Below, one piece after another: positions 29,692 through 40,081 of a stretch of DNA of 64,000 bases. Source of the stretch: Craspedostauros australis (Eukaryota; Bacillariophyta; Bacillariophyceae; Mastogloiales; Achnanthaceae); assembly GCA_026770025.1 (NCBI GenBank), contig JAMXDE010000039.1:585707-649706 (forward strand), given 5' to 3'. The stretch's first letter is position 1. The number at the start of each line of letters is the position of its first letter. Below the pieces are notes generated by a model. That model was not told the origin of the DNA and made no database searches. It was given only the letters and a program-made list of their open reading frames with translations. A program made the position numbers and the translations under genes.

Positions 29692-31590
29692 TTAGGCGTC
29701 CTCCGAATTTCTAGCTTCCAATGTTTGTAGCGCTGATTCCATCTCCAGGATCGCAGCCTTTTGTTCCTCTGTCAGATCCGGGATGGTATCGAGGTCTGTT
29801 GCAAGCTTGTCGGTGCGTGATGAAACATCAACCTCGTCACCGTCGATGCCGCTCTTAGATGCTTGGTCTTTGCCTGGGACTTCGAGACCGAGACTGAACA
29901 AGGCCACCAGCTGTTTTCGAGACAGCGAAGACAGGACTTCCTCGAACTTGGCCGGATCGACGCCAGCTGCCTCGAGGCTCTCGACGTCTTCATTATCCAT
30001 CTCCGATGCTTCTGGGTTTATCTCCAGCTCTTCGCTTTCGGCCTTGCGCAGCAGCTCTTCCTTCAGACTCGTGTACTTGCTGTTCAGATTGGTTTGCAAT
30101 CGCTCCGTCTTCTTCTCCAGCTCCTCGATCACCCACTCAATATCACTCTCCATGTACCGCGTCTCCTTTGGCGCATTGATGATGTCCTTGTCCAGGTCTG
30201 GATCCAGTCCCTTCACCCACTCTTCGTCATCCGGATCCCAGTTGTCAAGCTTGGCGTAATCCAAGGATTCGCCGACGAAGTCTTCATCCTCCATGTCAAG
30301 GTCGGCTTCGGCCGACTGCGCCTTCGCGGCCTCCATGAGCTGTTGCTCTCGCGCTTCGCGCTTCTTCTCCTTTTCGGTTCGAGTGTCTGGCTTTGGCAGC
30401 TTGCCCACGGCCGTTGGGAACACACGCCCTTGAGGCGAGTTCGCGCGCAGCGGATCTCGCAATTCCACCGGCGCTCCCAATCCAGGTCCAGCATACTCCT
30501 CGGCGCCGCCTGTGGTGGTCGCGCTAGATTGAGTCATCGCACGATCGAAGACGAAGAACTGCTTCGGATTCTTCATCAGCAGCGAAGATCCCTCGCGTTC
30601 TTGCGCCTCGACATCGGCAAGCACGCGCAGAGTTGGAACCGGATCTGGCTTGGGCACTTCGCTTTCGTCGGTTTCGGAAAGCTCTGCGAGATACTGCTGC
30701 TGACGCTTCAACAGCGATTTTCTGCCCTGGCTGCGGACCATGGCTCGGAGCTTGGCCTTCTGCTCGAGCGCCTCCTGTTCCGTGAGTCGTTCGGACGTCC
30801 AGAAGTCAGAGTCGATGTTCGCTTCATCGTATGCCTTGTCTTCCATCTCTTCCAACAGCGTCTCCGCTTGGGTCTTGTACGTTTTCTCGTTGCGCCAAGT
30901 GTGCGTCTCGTACTGCCAAAACTTGCTGTCCAGCGAAGGCTCGGGTACCCCGACATACCCGCCTGGCCTGGACCACAGCAGCTGCTCCGCCTCGTCGGTG
31001 AGCGCCGCATCAACCTCTTCCGCGGTCGTCATCCACAACGGTGCCTCCTGCTCTATCTCGTCGATCACCAGCTGCCTCGCCTTCATGAATAGCTCCTTGT
31101 TGGCCTCGCGCTTCTTCTGCTCGGCCTGCAGATGATACTGGAAAGCCATGTCCGTTTGCTTTCGCAGCTCCTCCTGACGCATGGCATTCTGCGCGCTGCG
31201 AATGTTCTTGGCTCTCTGACGCTCCAGCCTCTTTCTGGTCGACTGCGCCTTCTCCGCTTGGCGTGCGGCCTCATCCTCTTCCTTGTGGCGCTCGTATTCG
31301 GCCTTGTAGTCCTTTCGGAGCTGCTTCACGTTCTTTTTGTAGACGGCCCTTCTGCGGTTGTACTCCTGCGAGATGTCTTTCAGCTGCTTCTTGTCTGGTT
31401 TCGTGGCAACGGCCGCGCCTTCATCCTCGAGGCTGGGCGAGGTTCGGGAGTACCAACGCGTCTGTGTCAATAGGACTGATCGGTTTGTTGCGCCGGTTGC
31501 TGCAGATGCCGTGGTTGCTGTTGGACCAGCAAGCAGAGCTGTGGCTCTGATGGCAGGGGCACGGCTCACCAACGATGCCAAGCGGATCAT
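29692..31590 (-). CDS. Coiled-coil protein with mitochondrial presequence, 632 aa, unknown function
   Basis: Intronless. I take the ATG at 31590 ('MIRLASLVSRAPAIRATALL'); the open frame extends five codons further without an ATG. The first 55 residues are rich in Arg, Ala, Ser and Thr, lack acidic residues and end in 'TQTRWYSRTS', a typical mitochondrial matrix presequence with processing around RWYS. Next is a highly charged predicted helix/coiled coil (about 65-190, 'YNRRRAVYKKNVKQLRKDYK'), an aromatic patch ('SKFWQYETHTWRNEKTYK'), a Lys/Glu-rich middle, 'LDNWDPDDEEWVKGLDPD', and a second coiled coil near 490-540. I recognise no family. A structural or ribosome-associated mitochondrial protein would fit but is speculation. 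It lies between the two NRT2 genes on the same strand. Confidence 0.75.
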   Translation of the reverse strand: MIRLASLVSRAPAIRATALLAGPTATTASAATGATNRSVLLTQTRWYSRTSPSLEDEGAAVATKPDKKQLKDISQEYNRRRAVYKKNVKQLRKDYKAEYERHKEEDEAARQAEKAQSTRKRLERQRAKNIRSAQNAMRQEELRKQTDMAFQYHLQAEQKKREANKELFMKARQLVIDEIEQEAPLWMTTAEEVDAALTDEAEQLLWSRPGGYVGVPEPSLDSKFWQYETHTWRNEKTYKTQAETLLEEMEDKAYDEANIDSDFWTSERLTEQEALEQKAKLRAMVRSQGRKSLLKRQQQYLAELSETDESEVPKPDPVPTLRVLADVEAQEREGSSLLMKNPKQFFVFDRAMTQSSATTTGGAEEYAGPGLGAPVELRDPLRANSPQGRVFPTAVGKLPKPDTRTEKEKKREAREQQLMEAAKAQSAEADLDMEDEDFVGESLDYAKLDNWDPDDEEWVKGLDPDLDKDIINAPKETRYMESDIEWVIEELEKKTERLQTNLNSKYTSLKEELLRKAESEELEINPEASEMDNEDVESLEAAGVDPAKFEEVLSSLSRKQLVALFSLGLEVPGKDQASKSGIDGDEVDVSSRTDKLATDLDTIPDLTEEQKAAILEMESALQTLEARNSEDA

Positions 31591-32261
31591 GGCAAGCTTT
31601 GACACTCTCAGTGGCGGATGACTGCACAGTCAATATGAAGAATGAATGTGAACTCGAAGTCTCCTCGTTCTTACCGGCGCTGGCTTTATCCTACACTCTG
31701 GAGAGTATGATAAAGAATCAGCACCCTTGTTTCGTCACTCTGGTCAGGAACTGCTCATCTTGTGTCGCCACCATGGCCGAATACACGGCCTCCGCAGCAA
31801 CAGCGACAATTGTCGCCAACATCGTTGGCAGCGAGACGGGAGACATCAGCCACACACATCAACACGGCAAGATCTGCGAGTCAGCAAATCGTGTGGATCG
31901 AGTGAGCGTGAAAAAGTCCATCGAGTCGAAAACGGATGAATGGCAGACTGCGTGGATCACACAGCGCCCAAACAAGACCAAACAACAAACGGATCAAAAA
32001 TTCCAGAATCGAAAACAAGGCGATCACCCCAACCACAACAACTTCGCACAACAAGATCCAACACCTAACCACCACCACCAAAACAAAAACATATCACCGA
32101 ATGGCGTGGGACACACAAGCACAGAGGATGCAGACGGCGAAGATTGCATCGCTGTTGTTGTTGAAAAACTGAACGACTAAATTTATTCGAAATCAAAATC
32201 AGAGCCCCATCCGCGCCCTGCGTTGGAGTGTCCAAAACGCAATACGTCAGAACGAAGTCAC
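31591..32261. other. Intergenic, promoter side of the coiled-coil gene
   Basis: It is the 5' flank of the minus-strand coiled-coil gene and the 3' flank of NRT2 copy 2. A 201-codon plus-strand frame (31575-32180) is compositionally biased (Asn, Gln, His, Thr) and unsupported. The last 200 bases are A/C-rich. Confidence 0.4.
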
Positions 32262-33940
32262 TTAGGCCTCATCATCCTTGTCGTCCTTTGGCTCTGGGAC
32301 GGCCAAGGTGCTCTTGGTCTGGACTGGAGCATCCTCTCCGCACAAAAGACCGGCGTGGCCCTTGATGTTGATGAGGACGGAGAAGAAGGCGGATCCCAGA
32401 ATGGTGCAGCCCATGATGACGAAGGCGCTCTTGTATCCAAGCTGACGGAATCCAAGTCCGAATCCAACAGCTCCAGAGTTGCCTCCGGCTCCGACGATTC
32501 CAGAGATGGATCCTGTGGCCGGTGGGTCGACGTATGGGACGATACCGTATGTGGATCCCTCGGCGGCCTGGACGAACAGAGAGAAGAAGACCATGACGGC
32601 GATGGCACCTCCGAGAGTTCCAGTGTTGGCGAAGACCAGCACAAGAGCTCCCTCGCAGAACAGGAGGATGGTCTGGACCCAGATGCGTCCGCGCATTCCG
32701 ATGCTGGCGTTGGCCTTGTCACTGAGGAAGCCTCCGACTCCGCGAGCGAACAGGTTCATCCACCCGAAGATGGAGGCGATGGCGGCGGCAGATTCGGTGG
32801 ACTGGTCGAACTCATCCTTGAAGTAGAGAGCGGCGGCGTTGTTCATGGTCAGCTCGACTCCGAAGCAGCATGCGTACTGGACGAACAGCACCCAAGTGTT
32901 GAAGTTGGTGGCTCCGCTGCGGAAGGAGGCGGCGGCGCTCACCTCGGCCATGACTCCGTGTGCCTTCATCTCGCTGTAGTTACCCTTTGGAGCATCATCG
33001 CTGATCAAGTAGATGGCGGCACCGGAAGCGAAGGCGACGATGGCTGGGACGACGGAGACCGTTCTCCAGGCCTGCTCGGAGTCTCCGTTGAAGATCTCCT
33101 TGAAGAGAGGGAAGAGGGCGGATCCCATGACGAGTTGGGTGACACCTCCTCCGAGGTTACCCCACCCTCCGCAGAGGGCGTTGGCGGTTCCGACGACTTC
33201 TCTGGTGAACATGCGGCTGGCCCAGTACTGGCACATGACGAAGGTACCTCCAGCGACTCCGATGAAGAGACGGAGGACGGCGAGTCCTGTGGCGGTCTGG
33301 ACGAATCCTGTGCAGGCTGTTGGGACAGAGGCGAAGCAGAGGACGATGGCGAAGAGGATGCGGGCACCGAACTTGTCGCATCCTGGTCCGAGGACGAAGC
33401 GCATGAAGATGGTTCCTCCGACACCGACGATGCTGGATGTCCACACTTCTTCCTTGCTCAGGCCGAGGTCGTCACGGATCTCACTGAGGAGTGGGGCGAT
33501 GGCGAACCAGATGAAGAAGGCGATGAAGAAGCCCCACCACGAGCAGTGGAATGCTCGCATGTGTGGGCGGGCGAAGCTGCAGAGCTTGATCTCTGAGGCC
33601 TTGTCATCTTGGTCCGGATCGACGTTGATGGCGTAGGTGGAGTATTTCTTCCACTCGCCCTGTTGTTGGAGATGGAGATGGTGTGGGTGGATGGTGTGCA
33701 TGCATGCATGGACGGATAGGAATGCAGAAGATGAGGTGAGGGAATGTCATCAGCGGATATTTGCAGGTGCAGTCGCAGTTGCAGTACGAGTAGAGAAATA
33801 CAGTAGATGGTCGAGCATCAGGCGCCGCACACGTTGTCGCTTTGATCCAATCCAATCCAGTACTGGCTCATTCATTCATTCACTTTGTTGACCCCTTGCT
33901 TCATTAAACTTACGGCAGCTCCTGAGTCAACTTCGGTCAT
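32262..33940 (-). CDS. NRT2: High-affinity nitrate transporter NRT2 (NNP/MFS), copy 2, two exons, 474 aa
   Basis: Exon 1 is 33940-33914 ('MTEVDSGAA', donor GCC|GTAAGT) and exon 2 is 33659-32262. The 254-nt intron ends CAACAACAG|GGCGAG, phase 0, so the protein begins MTEVDSGAAGEWKKYSTYAI. It keeps the MFS/NNP features: 'FARPHMRAFHCSWWGFFIAF' before and in TM1, 'GPGCDKFGARILFAIVL', 'GVAGGTFVMCQYWASRMF', 'GGWGNLGGGVTQLVMG', and 'GIVGAGGNSGAVGFGLGF'. The cytosolic tail is acidic ('PEPKDDKDDEA'). Codon use is strongly biased to C/G-ending codons (CTCC, GTCC patterns), more than in copy 1, which would suit high expression (inference). It lacks the internal intron that interrupts copy 1 at the 'ALYF' position. 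Confidence 0.93.
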
Positions 33941-34403
33941 CTTGAATGTGTTTGAATTGAATTGATAGTTTGGTTTGGTTTGATGTTCAAAGCAACTTGT
34001 GTTGTTGTTGTCACGAGATGAGGATGTGGATTGAAGCTGGTCAATCGAATTTTATGAGAGTTGGAGACGAAGATGAAGATGGCAGCATCATGAGCTGTGT
34101 GTGTTGTGTGTGAGCTGTGTGAGTTGGGCGAGGACTTTTTTTAATTTCAAATGTGGTCGGGTGTCGCGTGTGATTGCTTGTGTGATCTGATGATGTTGAT
34201 GTTGATGTCGACAGTGGTGGTGGCAACAGGTGTGGCAGAAGATGCGGCGACGTGTGACGATGGAGGTGTTGGTTCTGCAGATCTTGTGGGAACAAGGAGA
34301 AGGGTTGGAAGGAAAGATTTGCCCGAGGTTCCGGAAGAAATCGTTTCATTGTCCGTAAGTGAAGATGGGAGTTTGGATGTCGTGAGGGACACGGATCGAT
34401 AAG

Positions 34404-34542
34404 AAGGGAGAGTTTGTCGAACCGTGATCATGTTCGTGTTCGGAAGGTGCTGTTCCGACATCACACAACAGCAAAGTGAGAATATTCGTTCTCCACTCGC
34501 AGTATACAGGTACTCACGAAGGACGGACCAATCGTGACACCA
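34404..34542 (+). repeat. Inverted repeat, left arm
   Basis: The reverse complement matches 36300-36455. The outer 99 bp matches with a single mismatch (about 34404-34502 against 36357-36455). The inner part is more diverged and has a 17-bp indel but still shares GGTGTCAC and TTCGTGAGTAC blocks. Confidence 0.85.
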
Positions 34543-36299
34543 GAAACTTGAACACAGTATTAGGTACAAGCAACCGTGTGCGTCCAACATCACAACCTCA
34601 ACTTCTCATCCAGCAACAGCACTTTGTAGTTGTGTGATGGAGGAACTCGACTCTCACTTGATTGTCGGAGGTTGAGGTTGAGTTGGAAGAGGATGTTGAG
34701 GTGGACCCAAGAGAGAGTGGAGAAGCCACATGAAGAGGAAGAGAACGAAGAGGAGAACGATGACAACAACGATCAAAGTTAGAAGGGTCAAAGTGTGCTG
34801 GACGAAAGAGAAACAAACGACGTGGAGCAAATTGACGGTTGCCGCACAACTTGTGCACACAGGCATGTGCGGAAGACAAGAAGAGAAAGCAGAAGAGAAT
34901 GAGAGAGAGAGAGAGAGACGAACTGGCAACACACAACACGCAAAACACAGTTCCCAACATCAAGAGGGATGGATCTGAGACGTTGACACCACGTGTCTGT
35001 GTCATGATTGGGATGAAAACACTTGCCAACACCAACCTCACCGCGATCGGACGAGGAATTCCTGCAAAAGGTATCTTTTTGGTGGTTCACATCATTCAAC
35101 TTCCTGGAGGAGCGAGAGACTATTTTCCACACGAGCTATGACAGCACAGAATACGAAGCAGCGCGACCAATTGTAAAACCAACGAGTACATGGCAGCATG
35201 GTATGGACGAGTACTCCGTTTGCGAGACGCATGGACTCGATCAGCAATGAAAGGAGGAAAGGAGCAAAGGAACAGATCCCAGCTCAAGTCCTCAGCACAC
35301 TAAACATGGTGGAAGCGGCATTCGCAGATCAAGCATGCATGGTATTGTGCTGCAAAAACAATCGCTCTATATATAATGCTCTCTATCGAGGGAGAGACAG
35401 AGAGTAAGTGATTGTGCTTGTCTCGCAACCATTCCATTGGGCATGACGCATGCTTCGTGGCAGCATCCGGCTTTGTGCTCAAGAGGTGAGCGGTTGAGGA
35501 ATGAGGCACTTGAAGAGACACACAACCTGTGTCCCGAAGAGAGCACAGCAGGATGCTGGAGTAGAATGGTAGAGTTGAGCACCATGGTCTCTGGAGAGTA
35601 CGAGTACGATGCTTGTACGTACTAATATGATTGCACATCACACTTTGCTCTTGTACTGATGTACACAGGCCACATCATGTCGCAGTTGTCCTCTGCAATT
35701 GTTGTCCTCCACAGTTGTGAATGTGTGTGCCATGTGACCATACTTGCAAAGGCATGGAGTGTTGATGTTGCGTCTGAAAGACAAAGAGACTGATGCAGAG
35801 TAGAGTGGTCGATCTGTGGAGCTTGCAGAGCCTGTCGGGTTCGTTCATTGATGCACCGCAATTGATGGCGGTGGCGACCACGTCATGGAGTGGGAGCTGT
35901 CGTGCCGATGGTTGTTGTGGATCGAAGGTGCGACAATGAGGTGATGGATCAGCTGGACCATCCGGAATCGGACGAGGACGAGTAGAGTGAAAACGTGTAT
36001 TGACTGCAGCGCTTCCGCCAACGCATCATGTAAGGTTGGTGTGTCGCACGTTTTCGCACCAGTAAAGCAATCCTTTCGATACCACCATCGTAGATCGAAG
36101 GATAGAGAGAGTGCTCTGCTCAGGATGAGACCAGAACAGACCAGAACAAGAAGCATCTTGCGATCCCTCGCGTGTTCGTGCGTTGTCAATGGGGTGGATC
36201 CTCTCTTGGCGAGATCCAAAGATACCTTTTTGCAGACACCAACGTCACCAACACTGATGACGCTGATGTGGTGCGGAGGTTTGTCTGCGCTCTTGTTTT

Positions 36300-36455
36300 T
36301 GGTGTCACAGTTGGTACGTTCTTCGTGAGTACTGTCGAACGGAGGAGCACGAGTATCTGCGAGTGGAGAACGAATATTCTCACTTTGCTGTTGTGTGATG
36401 TCGGAACAGCACCTTCCGAATACGAACATGATCACGGTTCGACAAACTCTCCCTT
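36300..36455 (-). repeat. Inverted repeat, right arm
   Basis: Partner of 34404-34542, separated by about 1.76 kb. The outer ends of the arms are AAGGGAGAG and CTCTCCCTT. No clear target-site duplication is seen next to them. Confidence 0.85.
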
Positions 36456-36710
36456 GGAGTTGTCGGAAAAGGCGAAAATCCAACTTTATCTGTCGGAATC
36501 GGCAAGACTAAAATGCAACAAAGAAGCTGAACAGTTTCTTGCACCCATCGTGCTGTTTTGCTACTACTGAAATATCGCTAATGAGGTACTTGATCAGCCC
36601 TCTCCTTGTTTGTTTCTGTTTCTGTTGTTTTCTCGTTGGTGGCACCATCTCTTCCAGGGAGAATGCAAAGCTCTCTGCGTTGTGGTTTGGGATGGTTGCT
36701 CCTCTCTTTG

Positions 36711-37115
<405 letters not shown>

Positions 37116-37161
37116 GCTCTCTTGTGTTGACGCACCCAGGCTGGTGCGGTGTGCTCTCATT

Positions 37162-37898
37162 TTATGCGTGCTCTGTTCGCCCATCTGTGGACACCACGCT
37201 GCCACTCAATTCGCCAGTTCCACTGCCGCATGCACCCAAATCGCCCACGCAGCTGCGGATCACTTCATCGCGGCGTGGAGCATCTTCATCGTTGCGGGGG
37301 CGCACACTTCCAGTCAGGCCCACCATCTCCATCTCGATGGTGTGCGTGGCAACACTCTCCTGGCTGCTGGATTGGGAGGAACTGACGGCGCCATCGGGGA
37401 TGCTCCCACTGGGAGACCGCAGGCTGGGATTGGCAGCTGCCGTGGCCTCCAAGTTCCAAGCCGTGCGCAGCTGCTCCTCGAGCACCGCCATGCGCGAGTT
37501 GGCACGAAATTCGGGCGCAGCAACTTCGTTGCGCATTTGTGCAAACTTCGCCGTCGCTTCGCACTCCAACTGCGCCTTCGCTTGGGTGTCCATATGAGAG
37601 CGCTCTTTTGCTTGACGCAGGAGAGCCTCGCATTCGGCACGGGTCTTCCGGCTTCCTCTTGGGCCTGAGCGATGCACGCTGCAGCCTCGCGTTCCATCTG
37701 CTGCCGCAAGGCGTCCACCTGCCCAGCGAAGTGGTTGGTGGCAGGAGGAGTCGCAAAGGCGCCATGATGGAGACTTGGAGATCCAAATGGAGCAGGCTGC
37801 TGACCACCAGCTGTACCACCATGAGGCTGAGGTGGCATTGGGCCACCAAATGGATGGGCAAAGCCTGCTGCTGGCGCAGTTGCAGGCTTTGGAAGCAT
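37162..37898 (-). pseudogene. Frameshifted coiled-coil protein gene, function unknown
   Basis: Two overlapping frames hold one protein-like sequence. From an ATG at 37898 the frame gives a Pro/Gly/His-rich start ('MLPKPATAPAAGFAHPFGGP') and the beginning of a coiled coil ('VDALRQQMEREAAACIAQAQ'). Near 37640-37650 the coiled coil continues in another frame ('TRAECEALLRQAKERSHMDT', 'LECEATAKFAQMRNEVAAPE') and runs to a TAA at 37162 after an acidic/Ser-rich tail. A single indel, or a missed short intron, explains this. The family is not recognised. The upstream side is cut by Copia LTR and piggyBac sequence. Confidence 0.6.
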
Positions 37899-37938
37899 GG
37901 CTGAAGAGAAGGCATGGACAGATCCGTCCAGCCCCTTG

Positions 37939-37961
37939 TGTCGAGATGTACATGTGAGTAT
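37939..37961 (+). repeat. 23-bp fragment of the Copia family 2 LTR 5' end
   Basis: These 23 bases are identical to the first 23 bases of the family 2 LTR (41631-41653 and 48778-48800), starting with TGTCGAGATG. The match stops exactly where CCCTTAATGG, the probable piggyBac end, begins. A match of this length by chance is very unlikely. Confidence 0.85.
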
Positions 37962-39373
37962 CCCTTAATGGACCAGCCATAAAGGATCTATCAGATCCAT
38001 TATAAAGCCTCCGTGTTAAATTTCTACGGCTTTTTCCTACCATGTCCTACGTATGAAAACTAGTTCTGTATTGTCTCTAAACTGGATTTTAGACTGTAAT
38101 TGTCAGTTCACTTTCGTCAGAGTTGATTGTACTCTCATCATCCTTCCCATGAAATACATTCCAGTGCAGCTTACAGACATGGATTCCACACACACTGCAC
38201 ATCCTTCTGACTCTGCTTGGATCATGTGCTGGCCTCCCTTCGAGCTTTGCTTTTGCTTTAAGATAAGAACAGTATCTGCAAGTCTTCTGGCTTCTGTCCC
38301 TGCTGATGATCTCCTTGTGATCTTCGAATCTCCCCTCCAACCTCGATCTGGGCAGCTTTGGAGAGCAGGGGCTCATCCGATTCCTTGTTCGAATGGTGTG
38401 TGGGACTCTCTGGTGGCTTGCCCTTGTTGCCATCAAATCTGCTTCATTCCCTTTGCGGACCAGAGCCTCAATCATCTCGATCATGAATGCCTTGCTCCCC
38501 AATCGATCTTGCTCTCTTGCCAGGTGATTGAATGCAATCCAAGTATTGACGCGCATGATGTCGAACAAGTGGAACATGAGGGGCATCCATACTCTCCGAG
38601 CCCTCAAGTCAGGGCGATAGTATGCGATGAGTTGGTCGCATTTGTCAACTCCAAGCATCCAATGATTGTAGTCATCAATCATCTTCGGAATTCGGATGTG
38701 TGCAGAGTACTTGCTCCCCCAGACCATCTCCAAGTGCCCTGCATTCACCTTGTTCTTTCTTGGCTTGTGGCGATTGTAAAGGACTGACTCGTTCCCATGG
38801 TGCACCGTACTTACCATCAACACCACATTGTTGTCAATCCACCTAGCCACCACGTACTGATTGTTCTCAATCCAGACATAGAGTGAGTTGAAGCGCATGT
38901 CCTCAACCTCCTTCACCTCTGTGCTGGGGAATCCATTCCTCCTCCTCGCAGTGCCAACAACTCCGATGCCCATCTCTCTTGACTTCGCCATGACTGTCTT
39001 GGTTGTGAAGAGGTTGTCCATTGCAACGACATGGTGATTCGTTGGATCCAATGTCTTCATGAGCTCCTCCACAGTGTTGTTGATTTTTGTTGTTGTGTCC
39101 AGACGTCCTGCAGGCAGTACATGATATCCAAATCCAGTCTTCGAGCAGCACAGAGCATAGAATTTGTACCCCTCTTTGATGGGTTTCTGCTTCATCCAAG
39201 TGGTCTGCCTGGACCTGCCCTTGAATCTCACCATCATCTCATCGATTGCACAGGCAAAGCCTGGCTTGGTGCAGATACTCTTTGACACCTGGTTGACGTG
39301 GTCAAGCAGTGGTTGGATCTTGTGATACCAGCTTCTGTTGGTGTCAACAATTGGTGTAGGAGGAGTGGGGGGC
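37962..39373 (-). mobile_element. piggyBac-like DNA transposon, 5'-truncated
   Basis: The left end contains TTAA, the piggyBac target, within CCCTTAATGG, followed by a small stem (GGATCT-ATC-AGATCC). The right side, where the transposase N-terminus should be, is replaced by the family 1 Copia LTR at 39374. No right terminal repeat remains in the window. The exact left boundary is uncertain. Confidence 0.7.
38089..39373 (-). pseudogene. piggyBac-like transposase (DDE_Tnp_1_7), N-terminus missing
   Basis: The frame is open from the junction at 39373 ('PPTPPTPIVDTNRSWYHKIQ') through 'PLLDHVNQ' to a stop at 38089. The catalytic core is present: 'AIDEMMVRFKGRS' (first Asp), 'VVAMDNLFTTKTVM' (second Asp) and 'NHWMLGVDKCDQL' (third Asp region). 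Downstream is the conserved 'YRPDLRARRVWMPLMFHLFD' and a C-terminal zinc-binding cysteine domain ('CRYCSYLKAK', 'CSVCGIHVCKLHW'). piggyBac transposases are about 550-650 residues; some 425 remain, so roughly the first third is lost. No stop or frameshift interrupts the remainder, so truncation was recent or the sequence is still young. Confidence 0.85.
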
Positions 39374-40081
39374 TATCAACATCTAGAGCGAAATTAGGTA
39401 CTCATCTCTCATGACTGAAACGTGATTCATTATTTTTGATTCGACTCGATTTTGAGAGTATAGTCGAGTGAGTCTTGATACACGATTGAGATTCAGTCAC
39501 TACTGTCATCGAATCTGACGTAGGCACTGACATCATCGTATGACGTCAGAGGATCGGTCATTGTGATCCTCGGAATCGAGATTATATTTTAGTCATGGTA
39601 TGCTGACCTGTCTAGCCTAGCCGAATGCATCATCGAGCACGTGGCAGCAACATTTAGGATCCAGAACAACATCGTCAGGGGTGATGCATGCACCCCACCG
39701 ACGTAGACGGATCAATCCATATGTGATCAAACAGAGATCAAGACCAGACAAGATCAGGCAGAGATGAAGAAAGACCAAAGGTGGAGATAACACGAGATAT
39801 CGTGTAGATCAACATACCATCTTGGGCAATGTTTTAGGAAAGACTGCGAGATACAACATGAGGTAATCAAGCAGCACGTTAGAAACCGTGCAATAGGCAC
39901 CATCATTAGAAATAGGAGATCATCATCTCATAATCCAAACTCAATCATCAATTGAACACAACCTATTAGAACAACAACAAACACCAAACATCTCCAACTC
40001 CACCTGACGGATTGATCACCCTGGCGGCGTAGTAAGTGCAGTGTTTGGTGCCCTTTTCCTGTGTGTAATTGCTGATTATCA
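39374..40081 (+). repeat. Copia family 1 LTR A
   Basis: 708 bp, repeated at 55053-55760 with a constant offset of 15679 and in diverged form at 62787-63495. The end points come from the point where the three copies lose similarity. Confidence 0.85.

Larger units (their letters stand above)
33941..36710. other. Gene-free spacer with an inverted-repeat pair
   Basis: No supported gene in 2.8 kb. It holds GT-rich and GA dinucleotide runs (about 34098-34125 and 34903-34919), two arms of an inverted repeat (annotated separately), and clustered GAGTACT/CGAGTAC sites (35183, 35208, 35598). All open frames are short and discordant. Confidence 0.45.

Noticed and set aside
29863-31092. 409-codon plus-strand frame opposite the coiled-coil gene
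   Set aside because: Antisense shadow of a Lys/Glu/Gln-rich gene that gives Leu/Phe/Arg-rich sequence.
32223-33596. 457-codon plus-strand frame opposite NRT2 copy 2
   Set aside because: Antisense of a strongly codon-biased gene; its acidic Gly/Ser/Glu composition is a by-product.
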